In this document: positions 40,830 to 50,239 of the stretch, piece by piece
How positions within the stretch are numbered: the stretch's first letter is position 1
How the letters are laid out: every line of letters begins with the position of its first letter
NCBI GenBank assembly: GCA_902364065.1
Contig: CABJCJ010000017.1
Span: forward strand, 1 to 53,239
DNA: 53,239 bases
Direction of reading: 5' to 3'
From: Veillonellaceae bacterium SB90
Lineage (GTDB): Bacteria; Bacillota; Negativicutes; Selenomonadales; Selenomonadaceae
Translations under genes and position numbers: made by a program
The notes under the pieces: model-generated
The model's input: only the letters and a program-made list of their open reading frames with translations
The model's database searches: none
Told to the model about the DNA's origin: nothing

Positions 40830-41312
40830 ATGCAACTGTCACAAGAAGAAGCCGATACGCTGCGCATGATTGAGAAATACCTGACCAGCCCGGAGCTTGT
40901 GAAGCTGCCTCCGCCGATCGGCACAACCCTGCATCCAGTCCATTATAATCATGAGGGCCGTCGCATGGACAATATGAAGATCTCCACCTACCATGCGCGA
41001 ATCAATGCCCGGAAGATATCCTGCCGACTGCTTTACAACGGCAATGTGATGCTAGTGCGTGTTGATACCCAAGATGCTACGCCGCACACTAATCCAGACA
41101 AGAAAACTATCATCCAGCCGTATCAGCCCCATATCCACATCTATCGAGAGGGATATGGAGATAAGTTCGCCTACCCGCTCCCAGATGATTTTCGAAACAC
41201 TGAGGACATCTCAGACTTGTTTATGGACTTCCTATCCTATTCTCGTATAATAAATAGTAACGAGGTGAAAGTAGACATACAGGGGGTGCTGTGGAATGAC
41301 AGCGAAATTTGA
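40830..41312 (+). CDS. DUF6978-like protein, first gene of the lysogeny-region cassette
   Basis: A 160-residue soluble protein (MQLSQEEADTLRMIEKYL...) with a beta-rich centre (ISCRLLYNGNVMLVRVDTQD, HIHIYREGYGDKFAYPLPDD) and a helical end. AAGGAAGG precedes the ATG. The last 17 bases overlap the start of the DUF1828 gene. I recall this pair from other prophages under the names DUF6978 and DUF1828; the biochemical function is not known. Position between repressor and integrase means expression in the lysogen is likely. Confidence 0.65.
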   Translation: MQLSQEEADTLRMIEKYLTSPELVKLPPPIGTTLHPVHYNHEGRRMDNMKISTYHARINARKISCRLLYNGNVMLVRVDTQDATPHTNPDKKTIIQPYQPHIHIYREGYGDKFAYPLPDDFRNTEDISDLFMDFLSYSRIINSNEVKVDIQGVLWNDSEI

Positions 41313-42072
41313 ATGGATTGAAGAGTACTATAAATGGCTGCGTGGAGCGGCATCTGCCCGCCCCCTGCAGAACGGGTGGACCGAGATTGCCACGCCTTTC
41401 ATGGACCGGCACAATGATGGCCTGACTGTGTACGCGAAGCTGGAGGGCGACAACATCACGCTGTCCGATGATGGCTATATTATCAACGACCTTCTTGCGG
41501 ATGGCATATCACTGAACCGCAAGAAGCGCAAGGAACTGTTGGACAGTTTCCTGATGTCCTACGGCGTGCAGAACGTGAACAATGAGATGATCATGCACAC
41601 TACGGTCTCTGAGTATCCGGTCAGCATGCACATGTTCATCCAGGCCATGCTTGCAGTGAACGATATGTTTATGCTGAGCGACAGCACCGTGAAGACCATC
41701 TTCCTTGATGATGTGGCGGCTTTCCTTGACGAGCAGCAGATTATCTACACGCCGAGCTTCATCGCCAAGGGCAGTACAGGGCTTGAATTCAACTTCCACT
41801 TCCAGATTGCAGGACGGAAGTCTGAGATACTGATCAACTCGTTCAACACCATGAATCGCGGAAACCTATCCTCATTCCTGTTCGACTGGCTGGATATCAA
41901 GGAAGCACGCCAGAAGCGCGCCAAGAAGAAGGTATCTGGCCTGGCCATCATCAACGATGAGAAAGGGGTCGACCAAAAGTATCTGGAAGCGCTGGCATCC
42001 AAAGATACGCAGTACATCCTCTTCTCGCAGCGCAATGATCCAAAGAACCTAAAGAAGTTGAGCGCGGCATGA
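41296..42072 (+). CDS. DUF1828/DUF1829-like protein
   Basis: A 258-residue protein. The N-terminal DUF1828 part reads TPFMDRHNDGLTVYAKLEGD, then ITLSDDGYIINDLLADGI. The C-terminal part matches the DUF1829 type (LEFNFHFQIAGRKSEILINS, then VSGLAIINDEKG). GGGGGTG precedes the ATG, which lies inside the end of the partner gene. A paired, tightly coupled, lysogen-expressed two-gene unit is a layout common to toxin-antitoxin or exclusion systems; function is inferred from context only. Confidence 0.7.
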   Translation: MTAKFEWIEEYYKWLRGAASARPLQNGWTEIATPFMDRHNDGLTVYAKLEGDNITLSDDGYIINDLLADGISLNRKKRKELLDSFLMSYGVQNVNNEMIMHTTVSEYPVSMHMFIQAMLAVNDMFMLSDSTVKTIFLDDVAAFLDEQQIIYTPSFIAKGSTGLEFNFHFQIAGRKSEILINSFNTMNRGNLSSFLFDWLDIKEARQKRAKKKVSGLAIINDEKGVDQKYLEALASKDTQYILFSQRNDPKNLKKLSAA

Positions 42073-42110
42073 GTATATACTGTCGCGCCGCCAAAACGGC
42101 AAACAAAAAA

Positions 42111-42142
42111 AGAGCAGGGCACCTTCTCATGACTCCTGCTCT
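42111..42142. terminator. Hairpin terminator between the DUF1828 gene and integrase
   Basis: AGAGCAGG (42111-42118) pairs with CCTGCTCT (42135-42142) around a 16-base loop. It is flanked by AAAAAAA on the left and CTTTC on the right, so it is strong on the minus strand and weak on the plus strand. The rest of 42073-42272 holds no gene that I can support. Confidence 0.6.
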
Positions 42143-42272
42143 CTTTCATCGCACCACATCAGCCGTGGCCGCTCCTGCTCTTCATCTACACGATGGATGC
42201 GTGCATGGCGTGGGCAGGTACGCCTTGGATAACTTTGTAGCTTTATTATACCACAAGAAGGAGGTTTTTGCT

Positions 42273-43475
42273 ATGGCTACCGTCCGTGTCCGCAAGCGCG
42301 GAAAAACCTACAGCTACATCTTCGAGGCAGGCAAGACCGCAGAAGGAAAGCGCCGCGTCATCGAGAAGGGCGGCTTTGCCTTGAAGGACGATGCCTATGC
42401 TGCCGGCGTGGCTGCATATACGGATTATCGTCACGGCAACATCGGCATCACGAGTGACCGTATCACGCTCCGCGCGTTTTGCCAGAAGTGGATGGAAAAT
42501 GTCGTGCGCAGCAATGTTCGTGAAAGCACTTACGACGTTTACAGCAGGATTCTCGAGCAGCACATCCTGTCTGTCATCGGCATGACGGATTTGCAGGATC
42601 TTACGCCTGCCCTTCTTGACGGCTTCATCCGTCAGCAGGCGGCTCTCGGCCTCTCCCACTCCTATCTGCTCCAGATGCGCCGTATCCTGCACCAGGCACT
42701 CGACTATGCCGTCTATCCTGCTGAGCTCATCCAGAGCAATCCCGTCAACTATATCAAGATTCCGAAGTCGGCACCGCGCAACCTCGTCAAGCGGACCATT
42801 ATCTCGCCGGACGTATACGAGCAGCTCCTGCACGATCAACCGCTCGGGAAGCTGTGCCATATCCCCATCATGCTGCTTTACCACACCGGCGCGCGCATCG
42901 GCGAGGTGCTAGGCCTGTGCTGGGAAGATGTCGATTTTGACAGGCGGGTCATCCACATCCGCAGGCAGTATACCTACATCAGTGGATTGGGCAATCTGCT
43001 TGTCCCGCCGAAGACATCTACGAGCGTCAGGGACATCATCGTCGATAAGAGCCTGCTCGCCGAGCTCAAGCAATGGAAAGCCATGCAATCATCCTGGGAG
43101 CTTGAAGCAGGCGATACTTACCGTATTGTCGATGAACAGAATGACCATACACTGCGCTACCCGTCCAAGCGAGCCGCCCGCCTCGACGCCCGTCGCCGCT
43201 ACATGGTCTGCACCGGCCGCACAGGAAAGCCCCTCAGCCGTGCCACGCTCATGCAGACTCTCAAGAAGTACGACCTCAACGCCCATTCCTTCCGTCATAC
43301 CCACGCCACCATGCTCATCGAGGCTGGCGCATCCCTTAAAGGTGTAGCCGGACGCCTCGGCCACAAGCGCGTCGAGATGACAGATGAAATCTACACCCAC
43401 AACACGGAAAAAATCCAGCGTGACACCGAGAAAGCCTTCGAGAAAACCCTCGAAACTATGCAGACAAAACGCTGA
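42273..43475 (+). CDS. int: Phage integrase, tyrosine recombinase
   Basis: A 400-residue site-specific recombinase that integrates and excises the prophage at the ilvB 3' end. The start at MATVRVRKRGKTYSYIFEAG has AAGGAGG upstream; the longer open frame lacks support. Domains: N-terminal arm-binding (1-55), SAM-like core-binding (about 65-160) and catalytic. Active-site residues are visible: Arg in HTGARIGEVLGLCWED, His-x-x-Arg in AHSFRHTHATML, His in LGHKRVEMTDEIYTH, where the final Tyr is the nucleophile. The last codons contain one of the arm-type nonamers. Confidence 0.95.
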   Translation: MATVRVRKRGKTYSYIFEAGKTAEGKRRVIEKGGFALKDDAYAAGVAAYTDYRHGNIGITSDRITLRAFCQKWMENVVRSNVRESTYDVYSRILEQHILSVIGMTDLQDLTPALLDGFIRQQAALGLSHSYLLQMRRILHQALDYAVYPAELIQSNPVNYIKIPKSAPRNLVKRTIISPDVYEQLLHDQPLGKLCHIPIMLLYHTGARIGEVLGLCWEDVDFDRRVIHIRRQYTYISGLGNLLVPPKTSTSVRDIIVDKSLLAELKQWKAMQSSWELEAGDTYRIVDEQNDHTLRYPSKRAARLDARRRYMVCTGRTGKPLSRATLMQTLKKYDLNAHSFRHTHATMLIEAGASLKGVAGRLGHKRVEMTDEIYTHNTEKIQRDTEKAFEKTLETMQTKR

Positions 43476-43495
43476 TGCAGACAAATTGCAGACAA
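43459..43495. other. Right integrase arm-type sites
   Basis: Three direct TGCAGACAA nonamers at 43459-43467, 43476-43484 and 43487-43495, starting in the last codons of int and ending 45 bases before the attR core. They match the three left-end copies. Confidence 0.65.
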
Positions 43496-43537
43496 AAAGG
43501 AGCCTCACCCCTTGATTTGTAAGGGATGAGGCTTTCT
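43494..43537. terminator. Phage-borne bidirectional terminator for int and ilvB
   Basis: AGCCTCA (43501-43507) pairs with TGAGGCT (43527-43533), extended by CCCTT/AAGGG inside (one mismatch), with a 7-base loop. T-rich tails exist on both sides. It lies on the phage side of the attR core and replaces the chromosomal terminator now found at 4313-4366. Confidence 0.8.
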
Positions 43538-45202
43538 TTACTTAAATTCGACGAACTCATCGATGCGGGCGCCGCCCTTAATCATGGGTTCGACGAAACT
43601 GCGCCATACGTTGAGAACGATGACGCGCGGATGTTTCGTATCGGCCAGGGCATCTTTGAGCGCCTCAGCAAATTCATCCTGCGTCGATACGGCCTCTGCA
43701 TGGATGCCGAAGCATTCCGCATACTTGACGTAATCCATCGGATAATCGAGCTCGCAGGCAATGTAGCGTTCCTTGTACATGACCTTCTGGAGCTGGCGGA
43801 TCATGCCGAGACTCCGGTTGTTGACGATCAGGGAAATGACAGGCAGGTTCAGGCGCGCGATGGTGTAGAACTCATTGCCCGTCATCTTGATGCCGCCGTC
43901 GCCGGCCACATGGATGACCCGCCGGTCCCCGCCATAATAGAGCTGTGCGCCCATGGCCGCCGGCAGGCCGAAGCCCATCGTGCCGAGTCCGCCGGAAGTC
44001 AGCCAGGTACGCGGCTCCTCGATGCGCAGATGCAGGGCCGCCCACATCTGATGCTGGCCGACATCCGTCGCAAAGGCATAAGGTTTCCCCTTCGTGCGCA
44101 TCGCAACCTGATGCATGGCCCAGGGAACGGTCAGACGGCTCTGCTGGTAATCGTACTCGTACGCTTCCTGCCACTTGTGGATCTGCGTCCACCAGTCCGT
44201 CAGGGCCGAATTCGGCTCATGCTCCATCAAAAGGCCGAGAATGGTCTTCATGTCACCGGCAAGTCCCAGTGAATTGCCGATATTCTTATCAATCTCAGCA
44301 GGATCGATGTCGATGTGAATGAATTTCGTATTCTGTGTGTACTTGTCGAGATTGCCCGTCTGGCGGTCGCCGAAGCGGCTGCCGATGGCAATGACGAGAT
44401 CAGCCGCCGCGATCGCATGATTGGCCGCCTTCTCGCCGTGCATGCCGGCAAAGCCCAGCGACTGCGGATGAGAATGCGGGATGGCGCCAAGGCCCATCAG
44501 CGTATGGGCAACGGGCAGATGATACTTCTCGATGAAGGCAATGACTTCCTTCGTCGCACCGGCCGATATGACGCCGCCGCCAACGATGGCCACGGGCTGT
44601 CTGGCCTTGACAATCTCCGCCGCCGCCTCAGCCGCACAGATGCGGAAATCCGCATTCGGCTGACCGTGATGCTCCGGTTCCGGCTGCTGCGGCTCATACG
44701 CCACCTCGGCAAAGAACAGATCGCGCGGCACATCGACGAGGACCGGCCCCGGGCGGCCATGGCGTGCCAGAGCAAACGCCTTGCGCACAGTCGGCACGAG
44801 GAGTTTCGGATCCTTGACCTTGAAATTATGCTTCGTGATGGGCATGGTAACATCGAGAATATCCGTCTCCTGGAATGCATCACGCCCCAGAAGCGTGGTA
44901 TCGACCTGCCCCGTGATGGCCACGACAGGAATGGAATCCATGAACGCCGTCGCCAGCCCCGTGACGAGGTTCGTCGCACCGGGACCTGAAGTCGCGATGC
45001 AGACACCGACCTTACCCGAAGCCCGCGCATAGCCATCAGCAGCATGTGCCGCATTCTGTTCATGGGTGACAAGGATCTCCCGGAACTCGGGATTCTTGTA
45101 AAATACATCGTAAAGGGGCAGGATCATGCCGCCCGGATAACCAAAAACCGTATCGACTCCCTGCTCCTTGAGACAGTGAGCCACAGCCTGTGCTCCCTTC
45201 AT
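43538..45202 (-). CDS. ilvB: Acetolactate synthase large subunit
   Basis: ThDP- and FAD-dependent enzyme joining two pyruvates (or pyruvate and 2-oxobutyrate) in valine, leucine and isoleucine synthesis. The 554-residue protein begins MKGAQAVAHCLKEQGVDTVF (GGGGG upstream; an in-frame extension has no good start). Motifs: the ThDP glutamate in VTHEQNAAHAADGYARA, GRPGPVLVDVPRD, and the Mg/ThDP site GDGGIKMTGNEFYTIARLN with NNRSLGM. It is the last gene of the ilv-leu cluster, far from its regulatory subunit ilvN. Its last codons are the prophage attachment site, and it still ends normally. Confidence 0.94.
   Translation of the reverse strand: MKGAQAVAHCLKEQGVDTVFGYPGGMILPLYDVFYKNPEFREILVTHEQNAAHAADGYARASGKVGVCIATSGPGATNLVTGLATAFMDSIPVVAITGQVDTTLLGRDAFQETDILDVTMPITKHNFKVKDPKLLVPTVRKAFALARHGRPGPVLVDVPRDLFFAEVAYEPQQPEPEHHGQPNADFRICAAEAAAEIVKARQPVAIVGGGVISAGATKEVIAFIEKYHLPVAHTLMGLGAIPHSHPQSLGFAGMHGEKAANHAIAAADLVIAIGSRFGDRQTGNLDKYTQNTKFIHIDIDPAEIDKNIGNSLGLAGDMKTILGLLMEHEPNSALTDWWTQIHKWQEAYEYDYQQSRLTVPWAMHQVAMRTKGKPYAFATDVGQHQMWAALHLRIEEPRTWLTSGGLGTMGFGLPAAMGAQLYYGGDRRVIHVAGDGGIKMTGNEFYTIARLNLPVISLIVNNRSLGMIRQLQKVMYKERYIACELDYPMDYVKYAECFGIHAEAVSTQDEFAEALKDALADTKHPRVIVLNVWRSFVEPMIKGGARIDEFVEFK
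43540..43555. other. attR core
   Basis: ACTTAAATTCGACGAA, the partner of 4375-4390 with one mismatch. It includes the final codons of ilvB (minus strand FVEFK); the stop is TAA at 43540-43538. Chromosome continues to the right. Confidence 0.85.
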
Positions 45203-45282
45203 CGGTCGTCCCCCTTCCGCCGCTCTTGCGGCCCTTGACTCTCTTCGCATATCCTCCTGGGCATTCTGACCTTACCGAGCGG

Positions 45283-46350
45283 TCAGATGCGCGCGCAGAT
45301 GACCTTCGTGATCTCTTCCGTATTGGCCTTCTTGAAGCCTTCCTTCCAGAGATCCGGCGTGCGGTAGCCATCGGCCAGGGCCTTGTCCACGGCCACCTCG
45401 ATGGCCTTGGCCGCCTCTTCCTCATGCAGCGAATAGCGCAGCAGCATGGCAGCCGAGAGGATCGTACCCATCGGATTGGCAATGCCCTTGCCGGCGATGT
45501 CCGGCGCGCTGCCATGGATTGGCTCATAAAGGCTCGTGCTCGTGCCGATGGAGGCCGACGGCATCATGCCGATGGAGCCGCCGATGACAGCCGCCTCATC
45601 CGAAAGAATATCACCAAACAAATTGCCCGTGACAATGACATCGAACTGCGTCGGATGGATGGCCAGCTGCATGGAGCAATTGTCCACATAAAGGTTGTTG
45701 AGCTCGACATCCGGATAGTTCCCGGCCATCTTGGCTACCGTGCGACGCCAGAGGCGCGACGTCGCGAGCACGTTGGCCTTGTCGACCGACGTGACCTTGC
45801 CGCGGCGCAGCTTTGCCGTCTCAAATGCGAGCTTCGAAATGCGCTCGACTTCGGGAACCGAATAATTCTCAAGATCCCAGGCGCGTTCTGCGCCGTTGTG
45901 CTGCTCCGACTCGCATTTGTCACCGAAATAAATACCGCCAATGAGCTCGCGCACGATGACGAGGTCAACGCCGCGCACGAGTTCCGGCTTCAGCGGGGAA
46001 TATTCCACAAGAGCATCTGCTACCTTGACCGGGCGCAGATTGGCGTAGAGGCCGAGGTTCTTGCGCAGGCCGAGGATAGCTTTCTCCGGGCGCAGTGCCG
46101 GATCGACGTTGTCCCACTTGTCGCCGCCGACCGCACCGAAGAGTACGCCATCCGATGCCTTGCAGGCCTCGATCGTATCTTCCGGCAGCGGCGTGCCGAA
46201 TTTATCGTAAGCTGTGCCGCCGGCATCCTTGTACGTGTACGAAAGCCCCAGGCCAAATTTTTCATCCACTTTCTTGAGGACTTCCACAGCAGAATCCGTG
46301 ATTTCCTTGCCGATACCATCGCCCGGTATCACCGTGATTTTATATGACAT
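45283..46350 (-). CDS. leuB: 3-isopropylmalate dehydrogenase
   Basis: Oxidatively decarboxylates 3-isopropylmalate in leucine synthesis. The 355-residue protein from MSYKITVIPGDGIGKEI has the family signature: VRELIGGIYFGD, the DKANVL lysine/asparagine block and NLFGDILSDEAAVIGGSIGM with the metal-binding aspartates. An open extension of 15 codons upstream has no support. It follows leuD with a 92-base gap. Confidence 0.95.
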   Translation of the reverse strand: MSYKITVIPGDGIGKEITDSAVEVLKKVDEKFGLGLSYTYKDAGGTAYDKFGTPLPEDTIEACKASDGVLFGAVGGDKWDNVDPALRPEKAILGLRKNLGLYANLRPVKVADALVEYSPLKPELVRGVDLVIVRELIGGIYFGDKCESEQHNGAERAWDLENYSVPEVERISKLAFETAKLRRGKVTSVDKANVLATSRLWRRTVAKMAGNYPDVELNNLYVDNCSMQLAIHPTQFDVIVTGNLFGDILSDEAAVIGGSIGMMPSASIGTSTSLYEPIHGSAPDIAGKGIANPMGTILSAAMLLRYSLHEEEAAKAIEVAVDKALADGYRTPDLWKEGFKKANTEEITKVICARI

Positions 46351-46442
46351 AGCTGATTCCCTCTCTACTCTGACAAAACGCCAAACACAGCCCATCCGAC
46401 ATGCCTGCGATTTCCAGGCACGTCAGACAGGCTGATGCATGC

Positions 46443-46934
46443 TCAGTCCTTCTGGCCCTTGATGTAATTGATCAGGCCGCCGGCTTTGGCAATATCCTGC
46501 ACGAATCCCGGCAGCGGATGTGCATGGAACACATCGCCCGTCGTCAGATCTTCGATCGTGCCTGTAGCCGTATCCACGCGCAGCTGATCGCCAGCCTTGA
46601 TCTTCTCCACCTGATCGCCGATTTCGAGCAGCGGCAGACCGATATTGATACCGTTGCGGTAGAAGATACGCGCAAAGCTTGCAGCGATGACGACTGGGAT
46701 GCCTGAAGCCTTGATGGCAACCGGCGCATGCTCACGCGAAGAGCCGCAGCCGAAATTGCGGCCGCCGACCATGATGTCGCCTTCCTTGACATTGGGTGCA
46801 AAGCTTTCATCGATGTCGACCATGCAGTGCTTGGCAAGCTCTTTCGGGTCAAACGTATTGAGGTAACGAGCCGGGATGATGACATCCGTATCGACATTAT
46901 CGCCGTAGCGCCATACTTTTCCTTCTAATTTCAT
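46443..46934 (-). CDS. leuD: 3-isopropylmalate dehydratase small subunit
   Basis: Swivel-domain subunit of isopropylmalate isomerase, partner of LeuC. At 163 residues it is of the short LeuD type of Firmicutes and archaea. It starts [25 protein letters not shown] and has [20 protein letters not shown], the substrate-binding signature. It follows leuC with only a one-base gap. Confidence 0.95.
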   Translation of the reverse strand: MKLEGKVWRYGDNVDTDVIIPARYLNTFDPKELAKHCMVDIDESFAPNVKEGDIMVGGRNFGCGSSREHAPVAIKASGIPVVIAASFARIFYRNGINIGLPLLEIGDQVEKIKAGDQLRVDTATGTIEDLTTGDVFHAHPLPGFVQDIAKAGGLINYIKGQKD

Positions 46935-46935
46935 G

Positions 46936-48198
46936 TTACTGTACCTCCTCCGGTGTTGCGATGCGTCCTAAGATTGCACTCGCGGCTGCAACATGCGGGC
47001 CGGCGAGGTAAACTTCACTGTCGACATGACCCATGCGGCCGCGGAAATTGCGGTTCGTCGTCGAAACGCAACGCTCCCCCGCAGCCATGATGCCCATGTA
47101 GCCGCCGAGGCACGGGCCGCAGGTCGGCGTCGAAACGGCACAGCCGGCATCGATGAAGGCATCGATGTAGCCGCGTTTCATGGATTCCTTGTAAACGGCG
47201 GGGCTGCCCGGGATGACGATGCAGCGCACGCGGTCCGCAATCTTATGACCCTTGAGGATGGATGCAGCGATTTCCATATCCTCAAGACGGCCGTTTGTGC
47301 AGGAACCGATGATGACCTGATCGATCTCGATGGGCTCCTTGATGTCCTCGACGCGTTTCGTGTTGCCCGGCAGATGCGGGAACGCGACAACTGGCTTGAG
47401 CTCGGACAGATTGATGTCGACCTCGCGGCAGTACTCGGCATCGTCGTCAGCGGCCACCGGCTCATATGGTTTCTTGACGCGGCCATCGACATACGCTTTC
47501 GTGATTTCATCAAACGGGAAGATACCGGCCTTGCCGCCGGCTTCAATGGCCATGTTGGAAATCGTCAGGCGGTCCGTCATCGTCAGGGCCTTGACGCCCG
47601 GGCCGGCAAACTCCAGGGATTTATAAAGTGCACCATCCACGCCGATCATGCCGATGAGCGTCAGAATGACGTCCTTGCCGTTGATATTCGCCGGTTTCTC
47701 ACCCGTCAGATTAACCTTGATGGCCTCCGGCACCTTGAACCAGGCCTTGCCCGTCGCCATGGCAGCGCCGAGATCTGTCGAGCCGACGCCCGTCGCAAAA
47801 CCGTTGACGGCACCGTACGTGCAGGTATGGGAATCCGCGCCAATCGTCAGCATGCCCGGAGCCACAATGCCTTTTTCCGGCAGGATGACGTGCTCAATGC
47901 CCACGCGGCCCTGTTCAAAGTAATTGACAATCTTGTGTTTATGAGCAAAATCGCGGACTGTCTTGGCAAGCTCTGCCGACTTGATGTCCTTGGCCGGCTG
48001 GAAATGATCCGGCACGAGTGCGATTTTCGTATTGTCAAAGACAGGGCGGCCAATCTCCTCGAATTTCGCAATGGATGGCGGCGCCGTGATATCGTTCGCG
48101 AGTACCATATCGAGCTCACACGTGACGAGCTGACCGGCTTTCACGGAATCAAGGCCGGCGTGTTTCGCGAGGATCTTCTCGCTCATAGTCATACCCAT
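46936..48198 (-). CDS. leuC: 3-isopropylmalate dehydratase large subunit
   Basis: Catalytic Fe-S subunit of isopropylmalate isomerase. The 420-residue length fits the hacA/leuC-2 type. Visible features: [19 protein letters not shown], the cluster cysteines in [14 protein letters not shown] and [13 protein letters not shown], and the ending [26 protein letters not shown] precedes the ATG. The gene starts after a terminator that separates it from ilvC. Confidence 0.95.
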   Translation of the reverse strand: MGMTMSEKILAKHAGLDSVKAGQLVTCELDMVLANDITAPPSIAKFEEIGRPVFDNTKIALVPDHFQPAKDIKSAELAKTVRDFAHKHKIVNYFEQGRVGIEHVILPEKGIVAPGMLTIGADSHTCTYGAVNGFATGVGSTDLGAAMATGKAWFKVPEAIKVNLTGEKPANINGKDVILTLIGMIGVDGALYKSLEFAGPGVKALTMTDRLTISNMAIEAGGKAGIFPFDEITKAYVDGRVKKPYEPVAADDDAEYCREVDINLSELKPVVAFPHLPGNTKRVEDIKEPIEIDQVIIGSCTNGRLEDMEIAASILKGHKIADRVRCIVIPGSPAVYKESMKRGYIDAFIDAGCAVSTPTCGPCLGGYMGIMAAGERCVSTTNRNFRGRMGHVDSEVYLAGPHVAAASAILGRIATPEEVQ

Positions 48199-48244
48199 AG
48201 TATGCCCTCCTAATCTATATGATCCAATGATGTCCAGTGATTGG

Positions 48245-48279
48245 AAAAAACTTCCCCGACGCAGTATTCGCCGGGGAAG
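48245..48279 (-). terminator. Intrinsic terminator between ilvC and leuC
   Basis: On the minus strand CTTCCCCG (complement of 48279-48272) pairs with CGGGGAAG (complement of 48258-48251), followed by TTTTTT (48250-48245). It lies 34 bases after the ilvC stop, within the cluster, and should reduce leu gene expression relative to ilvNC unless read through or bypassed by another promoter. Confidence 0.8.
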
Positions 48280-48312
48280 CGTTCATTTCCTGTTCAGTTG
48301 CCTGACGGCGAA

Positions 48313-49329
48313 TCAGTCTTTGGAAAGATCTGCGCCATCTTTGAGCCACGGCATCATAGCACGCAGTTCTTTACCGACCTTCTCGATCGGATGCTCAGCA
48401 TGGAGGCGGCGCTCCATGAGGAAGTTTGCACGGCCAGCCGACTTGTTCTCAAGCAGCCAGTTGCGAGCGAACGTGCCGTCCTGGATCTCTTTGAGGACTT
48501 TCTTCATCTCTTTCTTCGTGTCTTCCGTGATGATGCGCGGGCCAACCATGTAATCGCCATATTCAGCCGTATCGGAGATGGATTTGCGCATCTTCGTGAA
48601 GCCGCCCTCATAGCAGAGGTCAACGATGAGCTTCATCTCATGGAAGCACTCGAAGTATGCCATCTCTGGCGGATAACCTGCCTCAACGAGGACATCGAAG
48701 CCCGTCTGCATCAGCTGGCAAACGCCGCCGCAGAGGACAGCCTGTTCACCGAAGAGGTCTTCTTCCGTCTCATCACGGAACGTCGTCTCAAGAGCACCGG
48801 AACGCAGAGCGCCAAGGCCCTTTGCATAAGCAAGAGCGAGGTCGAAGCACTTGCCCGAAGCATCCTGGTAAACAGCGAAGACAGCCGGAACACCGGAACC
48901 TTCCGTGAACGTACGGCGAACGAGATGGCCCGGGCCTTTCGGAGCAACCATGAAGACATCGACATCAGCCGGCGGGATGATCTGCTGATAATGGATGTTG
49001 AAGCCATGTGCGAAGACGAGAGCGCTGCCCGGCTTGAGGTTCGGTCCGATTTCCGTCTTGTAAACATCAGCCTGCTTCTCATCCGGGATCAGGACCGTCG
49101 TGATATCAGCCTGCTTGACTGCTTCAGCGACCGTGTAAACCTTCAGGCCGTGCTCTTCTGCGACCTTCTTGGACTTGGAGCCTTCATAGAGGCCGACAAT
49201 GACGTTTGCACCGCTGTCCTTCAGGTTCAGAGCATGTGCATGACCCTGGCTGCCATAGCCGAGGATTGCGATCGTCTTGCCATTCATGAGTTCCCAATTT
49301 GCATCCTGATCATAGTAAGTTTTTGCCAT
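48313..49329 (-). CDS. ilvC: Ketol-acid reductoisomerase
   Basis: NADPH-dependent isomerase/reductase acting after acetolactate synthase. The 338-residue protein is the short class I form. It starts [18 protein letters not shown] (AGGAGAGAG upstream), has the Rossmann motif [32 protein letters not shown] and the metal-binding [12 protein letters not shown]. The start overlaps the end of ilvN by 20 bases. Confidence 0.96.
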   Translation of the reverse strand: MAKTYYDQDANWELMNGKTIAILGYGSQGHAHALNLKDSGANVIVGLYEGSKSKKVAEEHGLKVYTVAEAVKQADITTVLIPDEKQADVYKTEIGPNLKPGSALVFAHGFNIHYQQIIPPADVDVFMVAPKGPGHLVRRTFTEGSGVPAVFAVYQDASGKCFDLALAYAKGLGALRSGALETTFRDETEEDLFGEQAVLCGGVCQLMQTGFDVLVEAGYPPEMAYFECFHEMKLIVDLCYEGGFTKMRKSISDTAEYGDYMVGPRIITEDTKKEMKKVLKEIQDGTFARNWLLENKSAGRANFLMERRLHAEHPIEKVGKELRAMMPWLKDGADLSKD

Positions 49330-49840
49330 AATACTCTCTCTCCTCACAATGTTCATAGATTGTATGTTCCCCGCGTTCCAGCGCTATGAGGCCGGTGCGT
49401 ATGACTTCGGCAATCCCGTAAGGCTTCACGAGTCTCAGGAAAGCCGTCACTTTGTCATCGCTGCCCGTAATCTCAAAGACCAGTGTGTTGGACTCGACAT
49501 CCACCACATGAGCCCGGAAGAGTTCCGCCATCTTCAAGACATCGAGACGGCTCTGATCATCCGCCTTGACCTTGATGAGCGTCATCCCGCGGCACACAGC
49601 ATTTTTCTCATCCAGCCGCTGTACGGCACGCACAACCGGCATCTTCTCGAGCTGCTTGATCATCTGCTCAATCAGATTCTCATCTCCGTGCACCACCATC
49701 GTGATGCGGGAAAACTCCGGCGCTTCCGTCACACCAACAGACAAACTGTCGATGTTGAATTCGCGTCTGGAAAACATACTTACAACACGCACCAGCACAC
49801 CCGTCTGGTTCTCGACAAAGACCGACAAGACATGTTTCAT
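49310..49840 (-). CDS. ilvN: Acetolactate synthase small (regulatory) subunit
   Basis: Regulatory ACT-domain subunit giving valine feedback to acetolactate synthase. The 176-residue protein starts [20 protein letters not shown] with the ACT motif, then [20 protein letters not shown]. The C-terminal domain has [19 protein letters not shown] and ends with a Glu-rich tail. It is the first gene of the ilv-leu cluster, six kilobases from ilvB. Confidence 0.94.
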   Translation of the reverse strand: MKHVLSVFVENQTGVLVRVVSMFSRREFNIDSLSVGVTEAPEFSRITMVVHGDENLIEQMIKQLEKMPVVRAVQRLDEKNAVCRGMTLIKVKADDQSRLDVLKMAELFRAHVVDVESNTLVFEITGSDDKVTAFLRLVKPYGIAEVIRTGLIALERGEHTIYEHCEEREYYGKNLL

Positions 49841-50239
49841 AGATTCATCCCCTTCTAAGAAAGCGTTGCTGTCACATCATCGCATTTCCGATGCAACTCA
49901 CTTGCCTTTCAATGTGTAACGCTGTAAATATGTATACATTATTACTCTACGGGACGATTTTGTCAACATGTTTTTGTAAATTTTATTCTGTTTTTTGATT
50001 TGAATAAAACCGCTTCATCTTTACATAGTAGACATAATCCCCCGGCATACCATTATTTTCTATACCATTGTCTTTCTATACAGGATAAAACAAGATTCCT
50101 GTTTACATTTATTTGTATCGGTATTATCGTCTTTTTCACAAAGACACTTCCATGCTACAATGGATAGTATCAGTCAACGATGGAAAAGAATCCACAGGCG
50201 ACTGCATGAAACCATAATAAAAAGGAAACGATACAGACC
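49841..50239. promoter_or_regulatory. Divergent control region of ilvN and mutY
   Basis: About 400 bases without a gene, AT-rich. On the minus strand TTGACA (49966-49961), 17 bases, AATAAT (49943-49938) gives a good ilvN promoter. The roughly 90-base leader can fold in two ways: GTTGC/GCAAC or AGCGTT/AACGCT, around a CATCG/CGATG hairpin. I see no T-box specifier, no leader peptide rich in Leu, Val or Ile, and no clear attenuator. On the plus strand TACAAT (50156-50161) with TTCACA (50135-50140) is a possible but short-spaced mutY promoter. Confidence 0.55.

Larger units (their letters stand above)
4375..43555. mobile_element. Integrated temperate prophage with DGR, likely short-tailed
   Basis: About 39.2 kb bounded by 16-bp attachment cores that differ at one base, with integrase arm sites just inside each end. 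It carries integrase, repressor/Cro switch, antirepressor, recombination and replication genes, SSB, terminases, portal, scaffold, capsid, adaptor, tail hub, fibre with a diversity-generating retroelement, ejection-type virion proteins, holin-like protein and amidase. There is no tape measure, tail tube or sheath gene, and the SU10-like capsid with T7/P22-like adaptors suggests a podovirus. One early gene has a premature stop; otherwise the element looks intact. Inducibility cannot be judged from sequence. Confidence 0.93.

Noticed and set aside
42069..42272. A 68-codon N-terminal extension of the integrase
   Set aside because: It covers a hairpin terminator and part of the previous gene end, and AAGGAGG precedes the ATG at 42273.
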